In this document: positions 11,028 to 19,129 of the stretch, one piece after another | Position numbering within the stretch: position 1 is the stretch's first letter | Layout of the letters: every line of letters starts with the position of its first letter | Assembly: GCF_041346925.1 (NCBI RefSeq) | Contig: NZ_CP166840.1 | Coordinates: 3,905,001-3,969,000, forward strand | Direction: 5' to 3' | DNA: 64,000 nucleotides | Origin: Agaribacterium sp. ZY112 | Lineage (GTDB): Bacteria > Pseudomonadota > Gammaproteobacteria > Pseudomonadales > Cellvibrionaceae | Made by a program: the position numbers and the translations under genes | Notes under the pieces: model-generated | Database searches by the model: none | Told to the model about the DNA's origin: nothing | What the model saw: the letters and a program-made list of their open reading frames with translations, nothing else

Positions 11028-11600
11028 ATGTTTAAACTCCGCTATAACAGCCCCAAAGCTTGGGTCGACGCCGTAATGAATGACTTCGACACTTTTCTAG
11101 TTGACCACGCCGCCGCCGAGAAAAAAGCCTCTGGCATGGCCGTGTCTATGCTCAGCCACTACCCCGATAGACAAGAACTGGTGATGGCCATGGTCGATTT
11201 AAGCCTCGAAGAAATGGTGCATTTTCGCGATGTACTCAAATTAATGAATAAACGCGGACTGATTCTCGCACCAGATACCAAAGATGCTTATGTAAATAAG
11301 TTACGTAAACATATGCGCCAAGGCTCGGAGCTCTACATGCTCGACCGCCTGATTATTGCAGGTATCATTGAAGCTCGCGGCTGTGAACGCTTTGGTTTAA
11401 TTGCCGATGCCCTTCCCGAAGGCGAATTAAAAGGCTTTTACAAAGCGATTACCGAAAGTGAAGCCCGCCACGAAAGTTTATTTATCGATCTAGCTCGCAC
11501 GTACTTTGAAGACAGTGTTGTCGATGCTCGTTTAGATGAGTTATTGGATGTCGAAGCCGAGATCTGTGCCGCCTTGCCTATTCAAGCAGCGCTTCACTAA
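11028..11600 (+). CDS. miaE: tRNA-(ms[2]io[6]A)-hydroxylase MiaE
   Basis: A diiron monooxygenase that hydroxylates the isopentenyl group of the modified A37 of tRNAs. Start chosen at the ATG at 11028 (MFKLRYNSPKAWVDAV), because the preceding in-frame residues show no homology-like features. Ferritin-like diiron ligands are visible in EEMVHF and SEARHESLF, with further helices in between. About 190 residues from this start, normal for the family. It is divergent from fabV and only 2 bp upstream of the glycosyltransferase-like gene, so those two are likely co-transcribed. Confidence 0.93.
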   Translation: MFKLRYNSPKAWVDAVMNDFDTFLVDHAAAEKKASGMAVSMLSHYPDRQELVMAMVDLSLEEMVHFRDVLKLMNKRGLILAPDTKDAYVNKLRKHMRQGSELYMLDRLIIAGIIEARGCERFGLIADALPEGELKGFYKAITESEARHESLFIDLARTYFEDSVVDARLDELLDVEAEICAALPIQAALH

Positions 11601-11602
11601 AA

Positions 11603-12784
11603 ATGAGTAAAGCACTGAGGCAGTACTTAAAGAACTACGCCGAGACAGAGCACAAACTCTGCCTCGCACTGCCAATAACAGTGCGAGAACATGTTGTTGT
11701 TATCCCAGCTTGCCATGAACACCTACACTTTGTGGAGCGGCTAAGCCAGCACCCACAAGCAGAAGCCTTACTGTTGATCTTGGTATTAAATGAACACCAA
11801 CAAAGCCCAAGACAATTTGTAGAACAGAACCAAGTATTTAAAAAAGCATTACTGGCGCAAGCACAGCTTATTGGCTGCCAAGAGCACGTAAGCCTCTTAA
11901 GCTTTCAATCATTACAGATATTATTGATAGAACGCTGTGCAGAGCGAGCCCTGCCCCCCAAGCAAGGTGTTGGTTTGGCGAGAAAAATAGGTGCTGACTG
12001 CGCCACCGCCTTAATTGACCAAGGCAGCGTGCTCAGCCCTTGGATATACAGCTCTGATGCTGATGCGCAGCTGCCAGATAACTATTTTTCTCTGACTAAA
12101 AACCGAACAGAACAACAAAGCGCAAGTGCCTGGACTTTTAATTTCAAACATATAGGTGGTGAAGCGGATGTTGCCAAGGCAACACGGCTGTATGAATACG
12201 GTTTGCACAAGTGGCGTATTCAGCTTGAACGGGCAGGCTCACTTTACGCCTACCACAGCCTTGGCAGCGCCCTCGCTTTTAATTATCAAGCTTACGCCCA
12301 AGTGCGCGGGTTTCCTAAGCGCTCAGCCGCAGAAGACTTCTATTTATTAAACAAACTCGCCAAGCTGCAAGGCATCGCCTATGCCGAAGATATATGCATC
12401 AATATTGAAGCTAGGCTCTCAGAACGCGTACCCTTTGGTACAGGCCCGGCAGTAGCACAAATATGCGAACAACAGCGCTTAGGAGAAGCCTTTACTTGGT
12501 ACAACCCAAAGATTTTTATAGAGTTAAAAAAAGTATTAAGCCTACATAACGCCCTTTTTGCCGAAGGGATAAACGCTATCCATACGTTAGAAAAGAGCAG
12601 TCAAACCGCATTAAAAGAAGCGGGTATAGAATCGTTTTTAGCTCAACGCTCTAAGCAAAACGACAGCCCATCTAGCTTTGCGCGACACTTCCAACACTGG
12701 TTTGATGCTTTTCAAACCTTAAAATTCATTCGCCGCCTGCAAACAAGCACGTATCCGCCCACAAAGGTAGAGGCAGTTTTGTGA
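11603..12784 (+). CDS. Glycosyltransferase-like protein, GT2/GT-A fold
   Basis: The 393-residue cytoplasmic protein has a GT-A-type layout. There is a beta-strand VVVIPACHEH near residues 31-40, the segment KQGVGLARKIGAD near 120, then WIYSSDADAQLP, which supplies a DxD-like metal/nucleotide-sugar site. A later acidic site FPKRSAAEDFYLLNKL resembles the catalytic-base region of GT2 enzymes. No membrane segment is apparent. The sugar donor and acceptor are unknown. It follows miaE by 2 bp and probably shares its transcript, though no functional link is evident. Confidence 0.7.
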   Translation: MSKALRQYLKNYAETEHKLCLALPITVREHVVVIPACHEHLHFVERLSQHPQAEALLLILVLNEHQQSPRQFVEQNQVFKKALLAQAQLIGCQEHVSLLSFQSLQILLIERCAERALPPKQGVGLARKIGADCATALIDQGSVLSPWIYSSDADAQLPDNYFSLTKNRTEQQSASAWTFNFKHIGGEADVAKATRLYEYGLHKWRIQLERAGSLYAYHSLGSALAFNYQAYAQVRGFPKRSAAEDFYLLNKLAKLQGIAYAEDICINIEARLSERVPFGTGPAVAQICEQQRLGEAFTWYNPKIFIELKKVLSLHNALFAEGINAIHTLEKSSQTALKEAGIESFLAQRSKQNDSPSSFARHFQHWFDAFQTLKFIRRLQTSTYPPTKVEAVL

Positions 12785-12836
12785 CACATGTCTTATAATG
12801 GCGTTAAACTTAGCATTGGATGCTGCCTAATTACTT

Positions 12837-13901
12837 ATGCACATAAACCACACTATCGATAGTCAGAGTGAACTAGCGCAAGCTGATCGCCGTCGACGTG
12901 ATACGCTGAGTCGGGCTATGTGCATAACCGTATGCGCACTGCTACTGGTTTTTGCCCTTAAGAATTTTATTACCGGCCCCATAAGCCTTGGCTTTAGCTT
13001 ACTTGGTTTTGCCGCAGCCAAAATGCTGGCTTATGCAGCTTACCGCCAATTCAAAAAACTCGATTTTTTCTGTTATTACCTTGTTACCACGGGCGCCCTG
13101 CTTTGCTTATTTCTTGCAGCTCATGGGGCAACCGACAACAGTGGCTTGATGTGGGTCGCCGTTTTTCCCTCAGTGCTATACAACCTATTGCGGGTAAAGA
13201 TCGCCGCGTGCATCAATACTCTTCTCGTCTTCTGCGTTGTATACATACTTTTTACCAGCAACCCATTTTACTTCGCGACCTATGCTTTTTATGTAAAAAT
13301 TGGTGGCACAGGTGCCTTATTGCTCGCCTCAGCTTTTACCTTCTTTCAAGCTCGTGAGCGTGAATTAAACGCCATAGCCGTCAATCACCTTAACCACGAA
13401 CTACACCATATCGCTTCAACCGATGAGCTAACCGGTTTAGCTAACCGTCGGGATATGAGCCTACGCCTCGAGTTCGAGTGCAAACGCGTTAAGCGCTCAA
13501 ACAGTGACTTTGCTCTTATCTTATGCGACATCGATTATTTTAAGAAAATTAACGACAGCTTCGGCCACAGCGAAGGCGATAAAGCCCTTCAGGCTTTTGC
13601 AAAGCTACTAACCAGCAGCTTTAGAGATACCGATAAAGTGGGCCGCTGGGGAGGGGAGGAATTCTTAGTCATTCTACCTAATACCAACTTGCATGAAGCC
13701 ATAAGCCTTGCTGACAAAGTGCGTAAAAGTATCTGTCAAGCTAGCCTCCTGCCTAACACTCCCAACCGTTTAGTCACCATGAGCGCAGGAATATCTTGCT
13801 CCTCACAAAGCCACGATATGACCGAGCTCTTGGGTATTGCCGACAGTAATCTTTATACGGCGAAAAACTCGGGCCGTAATCGCGTTAGTCCAGAAGCCTA
13901 A
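12837..13901 (+). CDS. Membrane-anchored diguanylate cyclase (GGDEF)
   Basis: Makes cyclic di-GMP from two GTP. The N-terminal ~175 residues contain about five or six hydrophobic helices (for example ITVCALLLVFALKNF, YYLVTTGALLCLFLAA and TGALLLASAFTFF), forming a membrane sensor of no family I can name. The C-terminal GGDEF domain has DELTGLANRRD, DIDYFKKINDSFGH and the active-site loop RWGGEEFLVILP. The RDTD five residues before the loop fits the RxxD inhibitory site, so product feedback is likely. No EAL domain is present. Confidence 0.92.
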   Translation: MHINHTIDSQSELAQADRRRRDTLSRAMCITVCALLLVFALKNFITGPISLGFSLLGFAAAKMLAYAAYRQFKKLDFFCYYLVTTGALLCLFLAAHGATDNSGLMWVAVFPSVLYNLLRVKIAACINTLLVFCVVYILFTSNPFYFATYAFYVKIGGTGALLLASAFTFFQARERELNAIAVNHLNHELHHIASTDELTGLANRRDMSLRLEFECKRVKRSNSDFALILCDIDYFKKINDSFGHSEGDKALQAFAKLLTSSFRDTDKVGRWGGEEFLVILPNTNLHEAISLADKVRKSICQASLLPNTPNRLVTMSAGISCSSQSHDMTELLGIADSNLYTAKNSGRNRVSPEA

Positions 13902-13952
13902 ATATTCTGCCCAAGTCGGTGTACACTGCGCGCTCGAATATAAGGCAGGTTT

Positions 13953-14720
13953 ATGGATTTTTTCGAACACGCAATACTCTTAGTCGTCGCCCTTGTCAGT
14001 AACGCCCTATCGGCCATGGCCGGAGGTGGTGCAGGCCTCTTGCAATTACCAGCCTTGATCTTCCTCGGCCTGCCCTTTTCTCTAGCGCTGGCCACCCACA
14101 AAATAGCCACGGTCGCCCTCGGTGCTGGTGCAACTCTCAAACACGCACGCAGCGGTAACGTCGGCTGGCCTTTTGCATTAACGATGCTAGGTGCAGGCCT
14201 ACCCGGCGTTGTACTCGGGGCCAATACCATTCTTAGCATTCCCGCTGTTATTGCTCAAAGCGCTTTAGGTGTATTAACCATCGGTTTAGGTGTTTATTCC
14301 ATCTACAAAAAAAAGCTTGGCCAAGATTATCAAGCCAAACACCGCGACACCTCAGGCCAAATATTAGGAGCCTTGGGGCTTTTTGCCTTAGGCTTTTTTA
14401 ACGGTTCGTTAACTTCGGGCACGGGTTTATTTGTTACTATCTGGCTAATTAGTTGGTACGGTTTTGATTTCAAGCGCGCCACAGCTTACACCATGATCTT
14501 GGTCGGGTTATTTTGGAATGGCAGTGGCGCTCTCACCTTAGCCTTACTCACGGAAGTAAAGTGGGATTGGCTACCGATGCTGATACTCGGCTCCATACTT
14601 GGCGGCTATATAGGCGCTCACTGGGCCGTCACTTATGGCAACCGAGTCATTAAACGCGTATTTGAACTGGTCACCATTGCAATGGGCATCGCCCTGATTT
14701 ACAAGAGTCTTATCTCATGA
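13953..14720 (+). CDS. Sulfite exporter TauE/SafE (TSUP) family permease
   Basis: The 255-residue inner-membrane protein has about eight helices and the internal pseudo-duplication of TSUP permeases. Its first half contains NALSAMAGGGAGLLQLPAL, and its second half contains FFNGSLTSGTGLFVTIWLI. The family moves organosulfur compounds or other small anions. The substrate here is unknown. It ends in an ATGA overlap with the following CPBP protease gene, so the two are translationally coupled. Confidence 0.85.
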   Translation: MDFFEHAILLVVALVSNALSAMAGGGAGLLQLPALIFLGLPFSLALATHKIATVALGAGATLKHARSGNVGWPFALTMLGAGLPGVVLGANTILSIPAVIAQSALGVLTIGLGVYSIYKKKLGQDYQAKHRDTSGQILGALGLFALGFFNGSLTSGTGLFVTIWLISWYGFDFKRATAYTMILVGLFWNGSGALTLALLTEVKWDWLPMLILGSILGGYIGAHWAVTYGNRVIKRVFELVTIAMGIALIYKSLIS

Positions 14721-15565
14721 GCAGCCCTCTCTTAATTCAGCTCGATCCGCGTAATATTATGCGCAGCTTTAAACAAATCGATAGCGAAGCGCCCTCTTAC
14801 ACCCTAAAACGCGAACACTGCAGCATGCGTTTACTTCAAGTGCTTGCTTGTACCTGTGTCTGCTTGATTCTCATTCACTACCTTAAATATTCCTCAAGCT
14901 TTATCGCTGCATTAGCCATGCTCAGTGAACTGCAAGGTGAAGCTTCTAACTATTGGCTTAGTCAAATCCAAGCTAGCGGCTTTGCTCGCTTATTTAGCTA
15001 CACATGGTGGACCTCTTGGCACCTGATTGGCTACGTGCTCTTGCCCTTTTTACTCATTCGCTACGTACTTAAGATGCGTATGTCTGATATGGCCATAGGC
15101 TGGGGCGACACCCATAAACACTGGCTTGGTTATGCGCTTTTACTTAGCCCCATCTTATTCTTTATTTTCTTAGTCAGCTTCCGTTCAGACTTTTTACAGC
15201 ACTACCCTTTTTATGATGATGCCGGGCGCAGTTGGTTTGACCTTATCGCTTGGGAAATCCTTTACCTTTGCCAATTTGCCGCACTTGAGTTTTTCTTCCG
15301 AGGATTTATTTTACAAAGCTTAAGGCCTGCCATCGGTGCAGGCGCTATTTGGGTCATGTGTGTACCCTATTTAATGATTCACTTCCCCAAGCTCTGGTTA
15401 GAAGCCACTGGCGCCATCTTTTTTGGTTTTTTCTTAGGCATACTCGCCCTGCGTTCGTTCTCTATCTGGGGTGGTTTTTTGGTGCATGCCGGTGTCGCCG
15501 TCACCATGGATCTTGCCTCCTTGATTCAACAAAACCGACTACCTCAACAGTTTTGGCCCTTTTAA
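14717..15565 (+). CDS. CPBP-family intramembrane metalloprotease
   Basis: The 282-residue multi-pass membrane protein is related to CAAX prenyl proteases (ABI/Rce1). Motif 1 is present as ALEFFFRGFILQ, where the second Glu and the Arg of EExxxR are kept but the first Glu is Leu. Motif 2 is YLMIHFPK and motif 3 lies in GGFLVHAGVAVTMD, supplying His ligands. The loss of the first Glu leaves protease activity uncertain. The gene overlaps the TSUP permease by 4 bp and is followed 22 bp later by the flavoprotein gene. The bacterial substrate is unknown. Confidence 0.8.
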   Translation: MSSPLLIQLDPRNIMRSFKQIDSEAPSYTLKREHCSMRLLQVLACTCVCLILIHYLKYSSSFIAALAMLSELQGEASNYWLSQIQASGFARLFSYTWWTSWHLIGYVLLPFLLIRYVLKMRMSDMAIGWGDTHKHWLGYALLLSPILFFIFLVSFRSDFLQHYPFYDDAGRSWFDLIAWEILYLCQFAALEFFFRGFILQSLRPAIGAGAIWVMCVPYLMIHFPKLWLEATGAIFFGFFLGILALRSFSIWGGFLVHAGVAVTMDLASLIQQNRLPQQFWPF

Positions 15566-15587
15566 GCCCTAGAGTAAACATACAACC

Positions 15588-16772
15588 ATGAAGCATTACG
15601 ACTGCATTATTATTGGCGGCGGAGCCGCAGGGCTAATGTGCGCGGCAACGGCGGCGGCAAGAGGCAAATCCACCCTTGTACTTGATCACAGCAACAAAGT
15701 CGGCAAAAAGATTTTAATGAGCGGTGGTGGCCGCTGTAATTTCACGAATTATTATATTGAGCCTACCAACTACCTCAGTGCCAATAAGCACTTTTGTAAA
15801 AGTGCGCTTAGCCGCTTTACTCAATGGGATTTTATTGCACTGGTCGATAAACACGGCCTCGCCTACCACGAGAAAACACAAGGCCAGCTTTTCTGTGATA
15901 ACAAAGCCTCCGACATTCTTACCATTCTACTTAATGAATGTGAACAAGCCGGTGCCGAAATACAAACCCACTGCGAAATAAGCAAAGTAGAAAAGAACGA
16001 GCTTTATGAACTACAAAGCTCACAAGGCCCCTTCAGCTGTACATCCTTAGTTGTCGCAACAGGAGGCTTAAGCATACCTACCATGGGTGCAACAGGCTTT
16101 GGTTATGAACTTGCTCGCCAATTTGGTTTGCAGGTCAGTGAACTGCAAGCAGGGCTGGTGCCTTTTACCATTAGCGATAAAAACTTAGACAGCTGTAAAG
16201 CTCTAGCGGGCGTCTCCCTACAAGCGCTTATCGAATGCAACAATCAAAGCTTTAACGATAAATTGCTCTTTACGCACAGAGGCATAAGCGGCCCCGCTGT
16301 TTTACAAATAAGCTCCTACTGGCGCTCTGGTGATGAGCTGCGTATCGACTTACTACCAGGCCTTGACCTAGAAGAACAACTTAAAACATGGCGTCAACAA
16401 GGCCAAAAAGGCGAGCTTAAAAACCTATTGAGCAAACTAGATGAACTCGACCTTGCCAAAAGCTTTATTCAGCAATGGTTACAAGAAGACGCCGAACTTC
16501 GCCCTTGCGATATGAACGATGAAAAAATACAGCGCGTTTGCCATGCTCTTAAAAACTGGTGCTTCAAACCTTCCGGCACAGAAGGCTGGCGCACTGCAGA
16601 AGTCACCCTAGGCGGCATTGATACCAACGAAGTCAGCTCAAAAACCTTTGAGGCTAAAAACGTCGACGGTTTGTATTTTATTGGCGAAGTTTTAGACGTT
16701 ACCGGCTGGCTAGGTGGTTTTAACTTCCAATGGGCATGGGCCAGTGGCTGGTGTGCGGGGCAGTATGTTTAA
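15588..16772 (+). CDS. HI0933/YhiN-family FAD-dependent oxidoreductase
   Basis: The 394-residue flavoprotein has an N-terminal FAD-binding Rossmann motif IIIGGGAAGLMCA and the family block KVGKKILMSGGGRCNFTN. A second dinucleotide-type segment is LVVATGGLSIPTMGATG. The C-terminal FAD-contacting block YFIGEVLDVTGWLGGFNFQWAWASG is diagnostic of the HI0933/YhiN (BaiN-like) family. The physiological reaction of these widely conserved proteins is poorly defined. It is the last gene of the plus-strand run that starts with the TSUP permease. Confidence 0.9.
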   Translation: MKHYDCIIIGGGAAGLMCAATAAARGKSTLVLDHSNKVGKKILMSGGGRCNFTNYYIEPTNYLSANKHFCKSALSRFTQWDFIALVDKHGLAYHEKTQGQLFCDNKASDILTILLNECEQAGAEIQTHCEISKVEKNELYELQSSQGPFSCTSLVVATGGLSIPTMGATGFGYELARQFGLQVSELQAGLVPFTISDKNLDSCKALAGVSLQALIECNNQSFNDKLLFTHRGISGPAVLQISSYWRSGDELRIDLLPGLDLEEQLKTWRQQGQKGELKNLLSKLDELDLAKSFIQQWLQEDAELRPCDMNDEKIQRVCHALKNWCFKPSGTEGWRTAEVTLGGIDTNEVSSKTFEAKNVDGLYFIGEVLDVTGWLGGFNFQWAWASGWCAGQYV

Positions 16773-17006
16773 TTGGATTGATGGGATACGAAAAACAAAC
16801 AGAACTTGCCTAGTTTTGTACAGGCAGAATAAATTTGGGTAGTGAGCTTAGCTTCCTAATAGAGAGGAAATACTTATCTGAATCATCAAGCAATCAGTAT
16901 ACGCTCCACCGATGAAACCACCCTATAGTGCTGTTGCTCCAGCTAGATCGGGCATTATAAAGACGCTAGGTACAGAAGTATTCTGATAATCACCACTCAG
17001 GTTTCG

Positions 17007-17034
17007 TAAGTATTCATTCTAGAATGAATACTTA
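17007..17034. repeat. 28-bp perfect palindrome downstream of a small gene
   Basis: A perfect 28-bp AT-rich palindrome occupies 17007-17034, with the arm TAAGTATTCATTCT and its exact reverse complement meeting at CTAG with no spacer. It ends 3 bp before the stop codon of the minus-strand gene at 17037, and the plus-strand flavoprotein gene ends upstream. It may act as a bidirectional terminator or protein-binding site. There is no T-tract to decide. Confidence 0.6.
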
Positions 17035-17036
17035 GC

Positions 17037-17378
17037 TTAGCGCAGACGCTCACTCCACCGACCGTTGTTCTCCCTGTGACACGTTTCTTCCGTATCGAAT
17101 AATACGTGGCGATCAACATCTTGTAATGTAAACGGTAACAGGCCAAGTTTCTGCGCAATCAAGTCTAGAAATTCTGCATTACCACCCACTCGATATAGCA
17201 GCTCTAAGTTCTCGTCAGTATCGAACACACAAATAATAGACAGGCTAGCGGGGAAGTCAGAGTAACGGACACTATGTGTTAACCACTTAAAACCCTGAAA
17301 CTGAGCAAGAGCGTCATTGCAAGCCTCGTTTAGCACTTTAATCAGCTGTTTTTCTAGTTTTTTGTCTGTCTTACGCAT
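17037..17378 (-). CDS. Conserved hypothetical protein, 113 aa
   Basis: A small basic-N-terminus protein beginning MRKTDKKLEKQLIKVLNEAC, followed by FQGFKWLTHSVRYSDFPASL and SIICVFDTDENL. I recognise this as a family present in many gammaproteobacteria, sometimes loosely labelled a Fis-family regulator. The sequence shows no obvious helix-turn-helix. No signal peptide or membrane segment is visible. It is divergent from the CooA-like gene with a ~190-bp shared intergenic region. Function is unknown. Confidence 0.75.
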   Translation of the reverse strand: MRKTDKKLEKQLIKVLNEACNDALAQFQGFKWLTHSVRYSDFPASLSIICVFDTDENLELLYRVGGNAEFLDLIAQKLGLLPFTLQDVDRHVLFDTEETCHRENNGRWSERLR

Positions 17379-17454
17379 TACCTAAACTCGATATAATTTA
17401 CCACTCGCGCTTAAATCAGGCAGGACACAACTTTCCCACCGTAATAGGCCGACT

Positions 17455-17470
17455 TGTTGGCTAGCTGTCA
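17455..17470. promoter_or_regulatory. CooA-box-like site upstream of the cooA-like gene
   Basis: TGTTG-GCTAGC-TGTCA matches 13 of 16 positions of the perfect palindrome TGTCA-GCTAGC-TGACA found before cowN, including the whole GCTAGC core. It ends 99 bp upstream of the cooA-like start, nearly the same distance as the cowN site (104 bp). Autoregulation is plausible; binding is inferred. Confidence 0.5.
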
Positions 17471-17568
17471 CTAGCACAACGATCTAAATTCAGCATAAGC
17501 ACCAAATAACAAAAGGAACAATCCTTGCAATTGTAACAGGCTCTAAGATTCAAAAAAGCGAGACCCCA

Positions 17569-18180
17569 ATGACACAACTCGATTGGACAAAACACTTAAC
17601 TGGCGGGCGCAAGCATACATTTACTACGAACGAAGTGATCCTCCGCCCAGGTATGGACAGAGAGCATTTTTTTGTCATCCTCCAGGGGCGAGCCCGTATT
17701 CACCTACAACACGACCAAAAAGAACTGACGCTCGCCTACCTTAAAACTGAAGACATTTATGTTAGCCACAGTCGGGCTTGGGTGTCTGCGGAGTCTGATT
17801 TACTGATAGAACGCTGGCCCTTAGCACAATTTAAGCGGCTACTGAGCTTAGAGCCTATGATCGCACTACAAGTCATTCAAGAACTCGGCCACCTGCTACA
17901 CAACACCATCAACGTAATTGAAGACTTAAGTTTTCGCAGTGTCAGTCAACGATTAAGTAGGGCCCTACTATTAAGCTCCAAGCATCAACAAAGCGAATCG
18001 ATTGACTTACCCTACAACATGCAAGAGCTAGCACAACAGCTTGGAACATCTAGACAGACCTTATCAACCGAATTTAACCAGCTAATTAAACAGGGACTCA
18101 TAAAACGCCTAAGTCGGAAAAAGATTAAATTATTACAACCTGAGCGCCTTTCTAACATTTGTGAAGGTTTTGTCAGCTAG
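17569..18180 (+). CDS. cooA: CooA-like CO-sensing Crp/Fnr-family transcriptional regulator
   Basis: The 203-residue Crp/Fnr protein has an N-terminal cyclic-nucleotide-binding-type beta-roll (~10-85), a long C-helix (~95-120) and a C-terminal helix-turn-helix (~150-175). It resembles Rhodospirillum CooA as I know it. ELTLAYLKTEDIYVSHS aligns with the haem segment, His67 falls at the CooA His77 ligand position, and the Cys75 position is Val65. ELGHLL and VIEDLSF match the C-helix. The recognition region TSRQTLSTEFNQLIKQGLI matches CooA closely. CooA binds CO at a b-type haem and then activates target promoters. The next gene is cowN, a known CooA target in Rhodospirillum, which strongly supports the call. 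Haem binding itself is inferred. Confidence 0.82.
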   Translation: MTQLDWTKHLTGGRKHTFTTNEVILRPGMDREHFFVILQGRARIHLQHDQKELTLAYLKTEDIYVSHSRAWVSAESDLLIERWPLAQFKRLLSLEPMIALQVIQELGHLLHNTINVIEDLSFRSVSQRLSRALLLSSKHQQSESIDLPYNMQELAQQLGTSRQTLSTEFNQLIKQGLIKRLSRKKIKLLQPERLSNICEGFVS

Positions 18181-18186
18181 CTGACA
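18171..18186. promoter_or_regulatory. Perfect CooA-box palindrome upstream of cowN
   Basis: TGTCAGCTAGCTGACA is a perfect 16-bp palindrome of the form TGTCA-N6-TGACA, the half-site geometry expected for CooA and other Crp-family proteins. It overlaps the cooA stop codon (TAG at 18178-18180) and ends 104 bp before the cowN ATG. This is where a class I or II Crp-type activator would sit. Confidence 0.65.
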
Positions 18187-18289
18187 GACATAAATCATGG
18201 CATTGGGTACTTTTATCAACTAACAGCATTAGAGGTCTTAGCTGTTAAGCAATGGCCCAACCAATCCATTTAATTTAAGGAGATAGACA

Positions 18290-18577
18290 ATGACAGCCCA
18301 AGCGAAACCTGACCGCTACGTCTCGTTTTGCAATATCCATTGCGATCAAGACGCAGATGAGCTGGTCACCCTGCTAAACACCGAGCTGAGTAACGGCAGT
18401 GGCCGAGCCCTCTGGCAAGATTATTTTGCAGGTAAAAAACAACAGCAAATGAAGCTAGAACAAGACAACCTGCTCTTTATTGGCACCCAGGTGAACGTAC
18501 TGTTCGAATATTTTACTGAAGTCGGCAATGACAAAGCCATAGAGCTCTTAGAGAAAATTGAAGAGCAGTGTCTCTAA
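18290..18577 (+). CDS. cowN: N2-fixation-sustaining protein CowN
   Basis: A small 95-residue soluble protein resembling CowN, which lets nitrogenase keep working in the presence of carbon monoxide. Recognisable family features are the N-terminal DRYVSFCNIHCDQDA, the middle LWQDYFAGK, the segment DNLLFIGTQVNVLFEYF and the acidic end LLEKIEEQCL. A strong ribosome site (AAGGAG) lies 7-8 bases upstream of the ATG. The gene directly follows the CooA-like regulator with its palindromic site in between, a natural CO-responsive pair. Nitrogenase structural genes are not in this window. Confidence 0.85.
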   Translation: MTAQAKPDRYVSFCNIHCDQDADELVTLLNTELSNGSGRALWQDYFAGKKQQQMKLEQDNLLFIGTQVNVLFEYFTEVGNDKAIELLEKIEEQCL

Positions 18578-19129
18578 ATTCTTAAATATCCCGAAGCCAG
18601 TGACGCCCTTATTCGCAGCTAGGGACAAGTTAATCACCAACGGCTTAGCGCAACTTATAGTGCCCTTGCCTCATGGAACAATTAGGCTATCAAAAGTAAA
18701 GCAAGGCTATAGATTAGCTCAATCCTATCTGCCTTTGGGTAGATACATAAACAAGTTCAGCACCTTCAGTACAACTGTTTTCTGTATGCTCTCCCCTTAC
18801 TAGCGCACCACACAATGTAGCGCCTGCAAAAGAACATATAAATAAAATACGTTATATCCAACATTAAGTAATTCCTACGTTCAAAAAACCGTAACGTCTT
18901 GTATTTCGCCCCTCCCATTCCTGCCAAACGCGTAAATCGACCAAACTGCAGTTTCATACACCGAGCCCTTTTCTTAAGGCTCTCGTGCTTTAAATGAAAG
19001 TAAGAGCTTAGCAATAATCAATCTGTAATGGTTAAGAGAATAATATTGAATCGGTTTTCAGACCGTAATAAGGAAACCTAATTTAAACAAGGCCTTATAA
19101 CCTACAGCATAATATGCAGGGATATTCTT
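18578..19129. other. Intergenic region, no gene recognised
   Basis: Short open frames in this 552-bp stretch have no recognisable features or ribosome sites. A weak stem GAGCC/GGCTC lies near 18960-18982. The last ~120 bp before 19130 are AT-rich and presumably hold the promoter of the nuclease gene. Confidence 0.4.

Noticed and set aside
17466..17482. Second CooA-like site TGTCA-CTAGCA-CAACG
   Set aside because: The right half does not match TGACA/CGACA; the overlapping site at 17455-17470 is clearly better.
18558..18803. Open frame after cowN (81 aa)
   Set aside because: No ribosome site, no recognisable features and overlaps the cowN end; likely chance.
18766..19014. Minus-strand open frame (82 aa) in the intergenic region
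   Set aside because: Low-complexity aromatic/Cys-rich translation without a ribosome site; no gene-like features.
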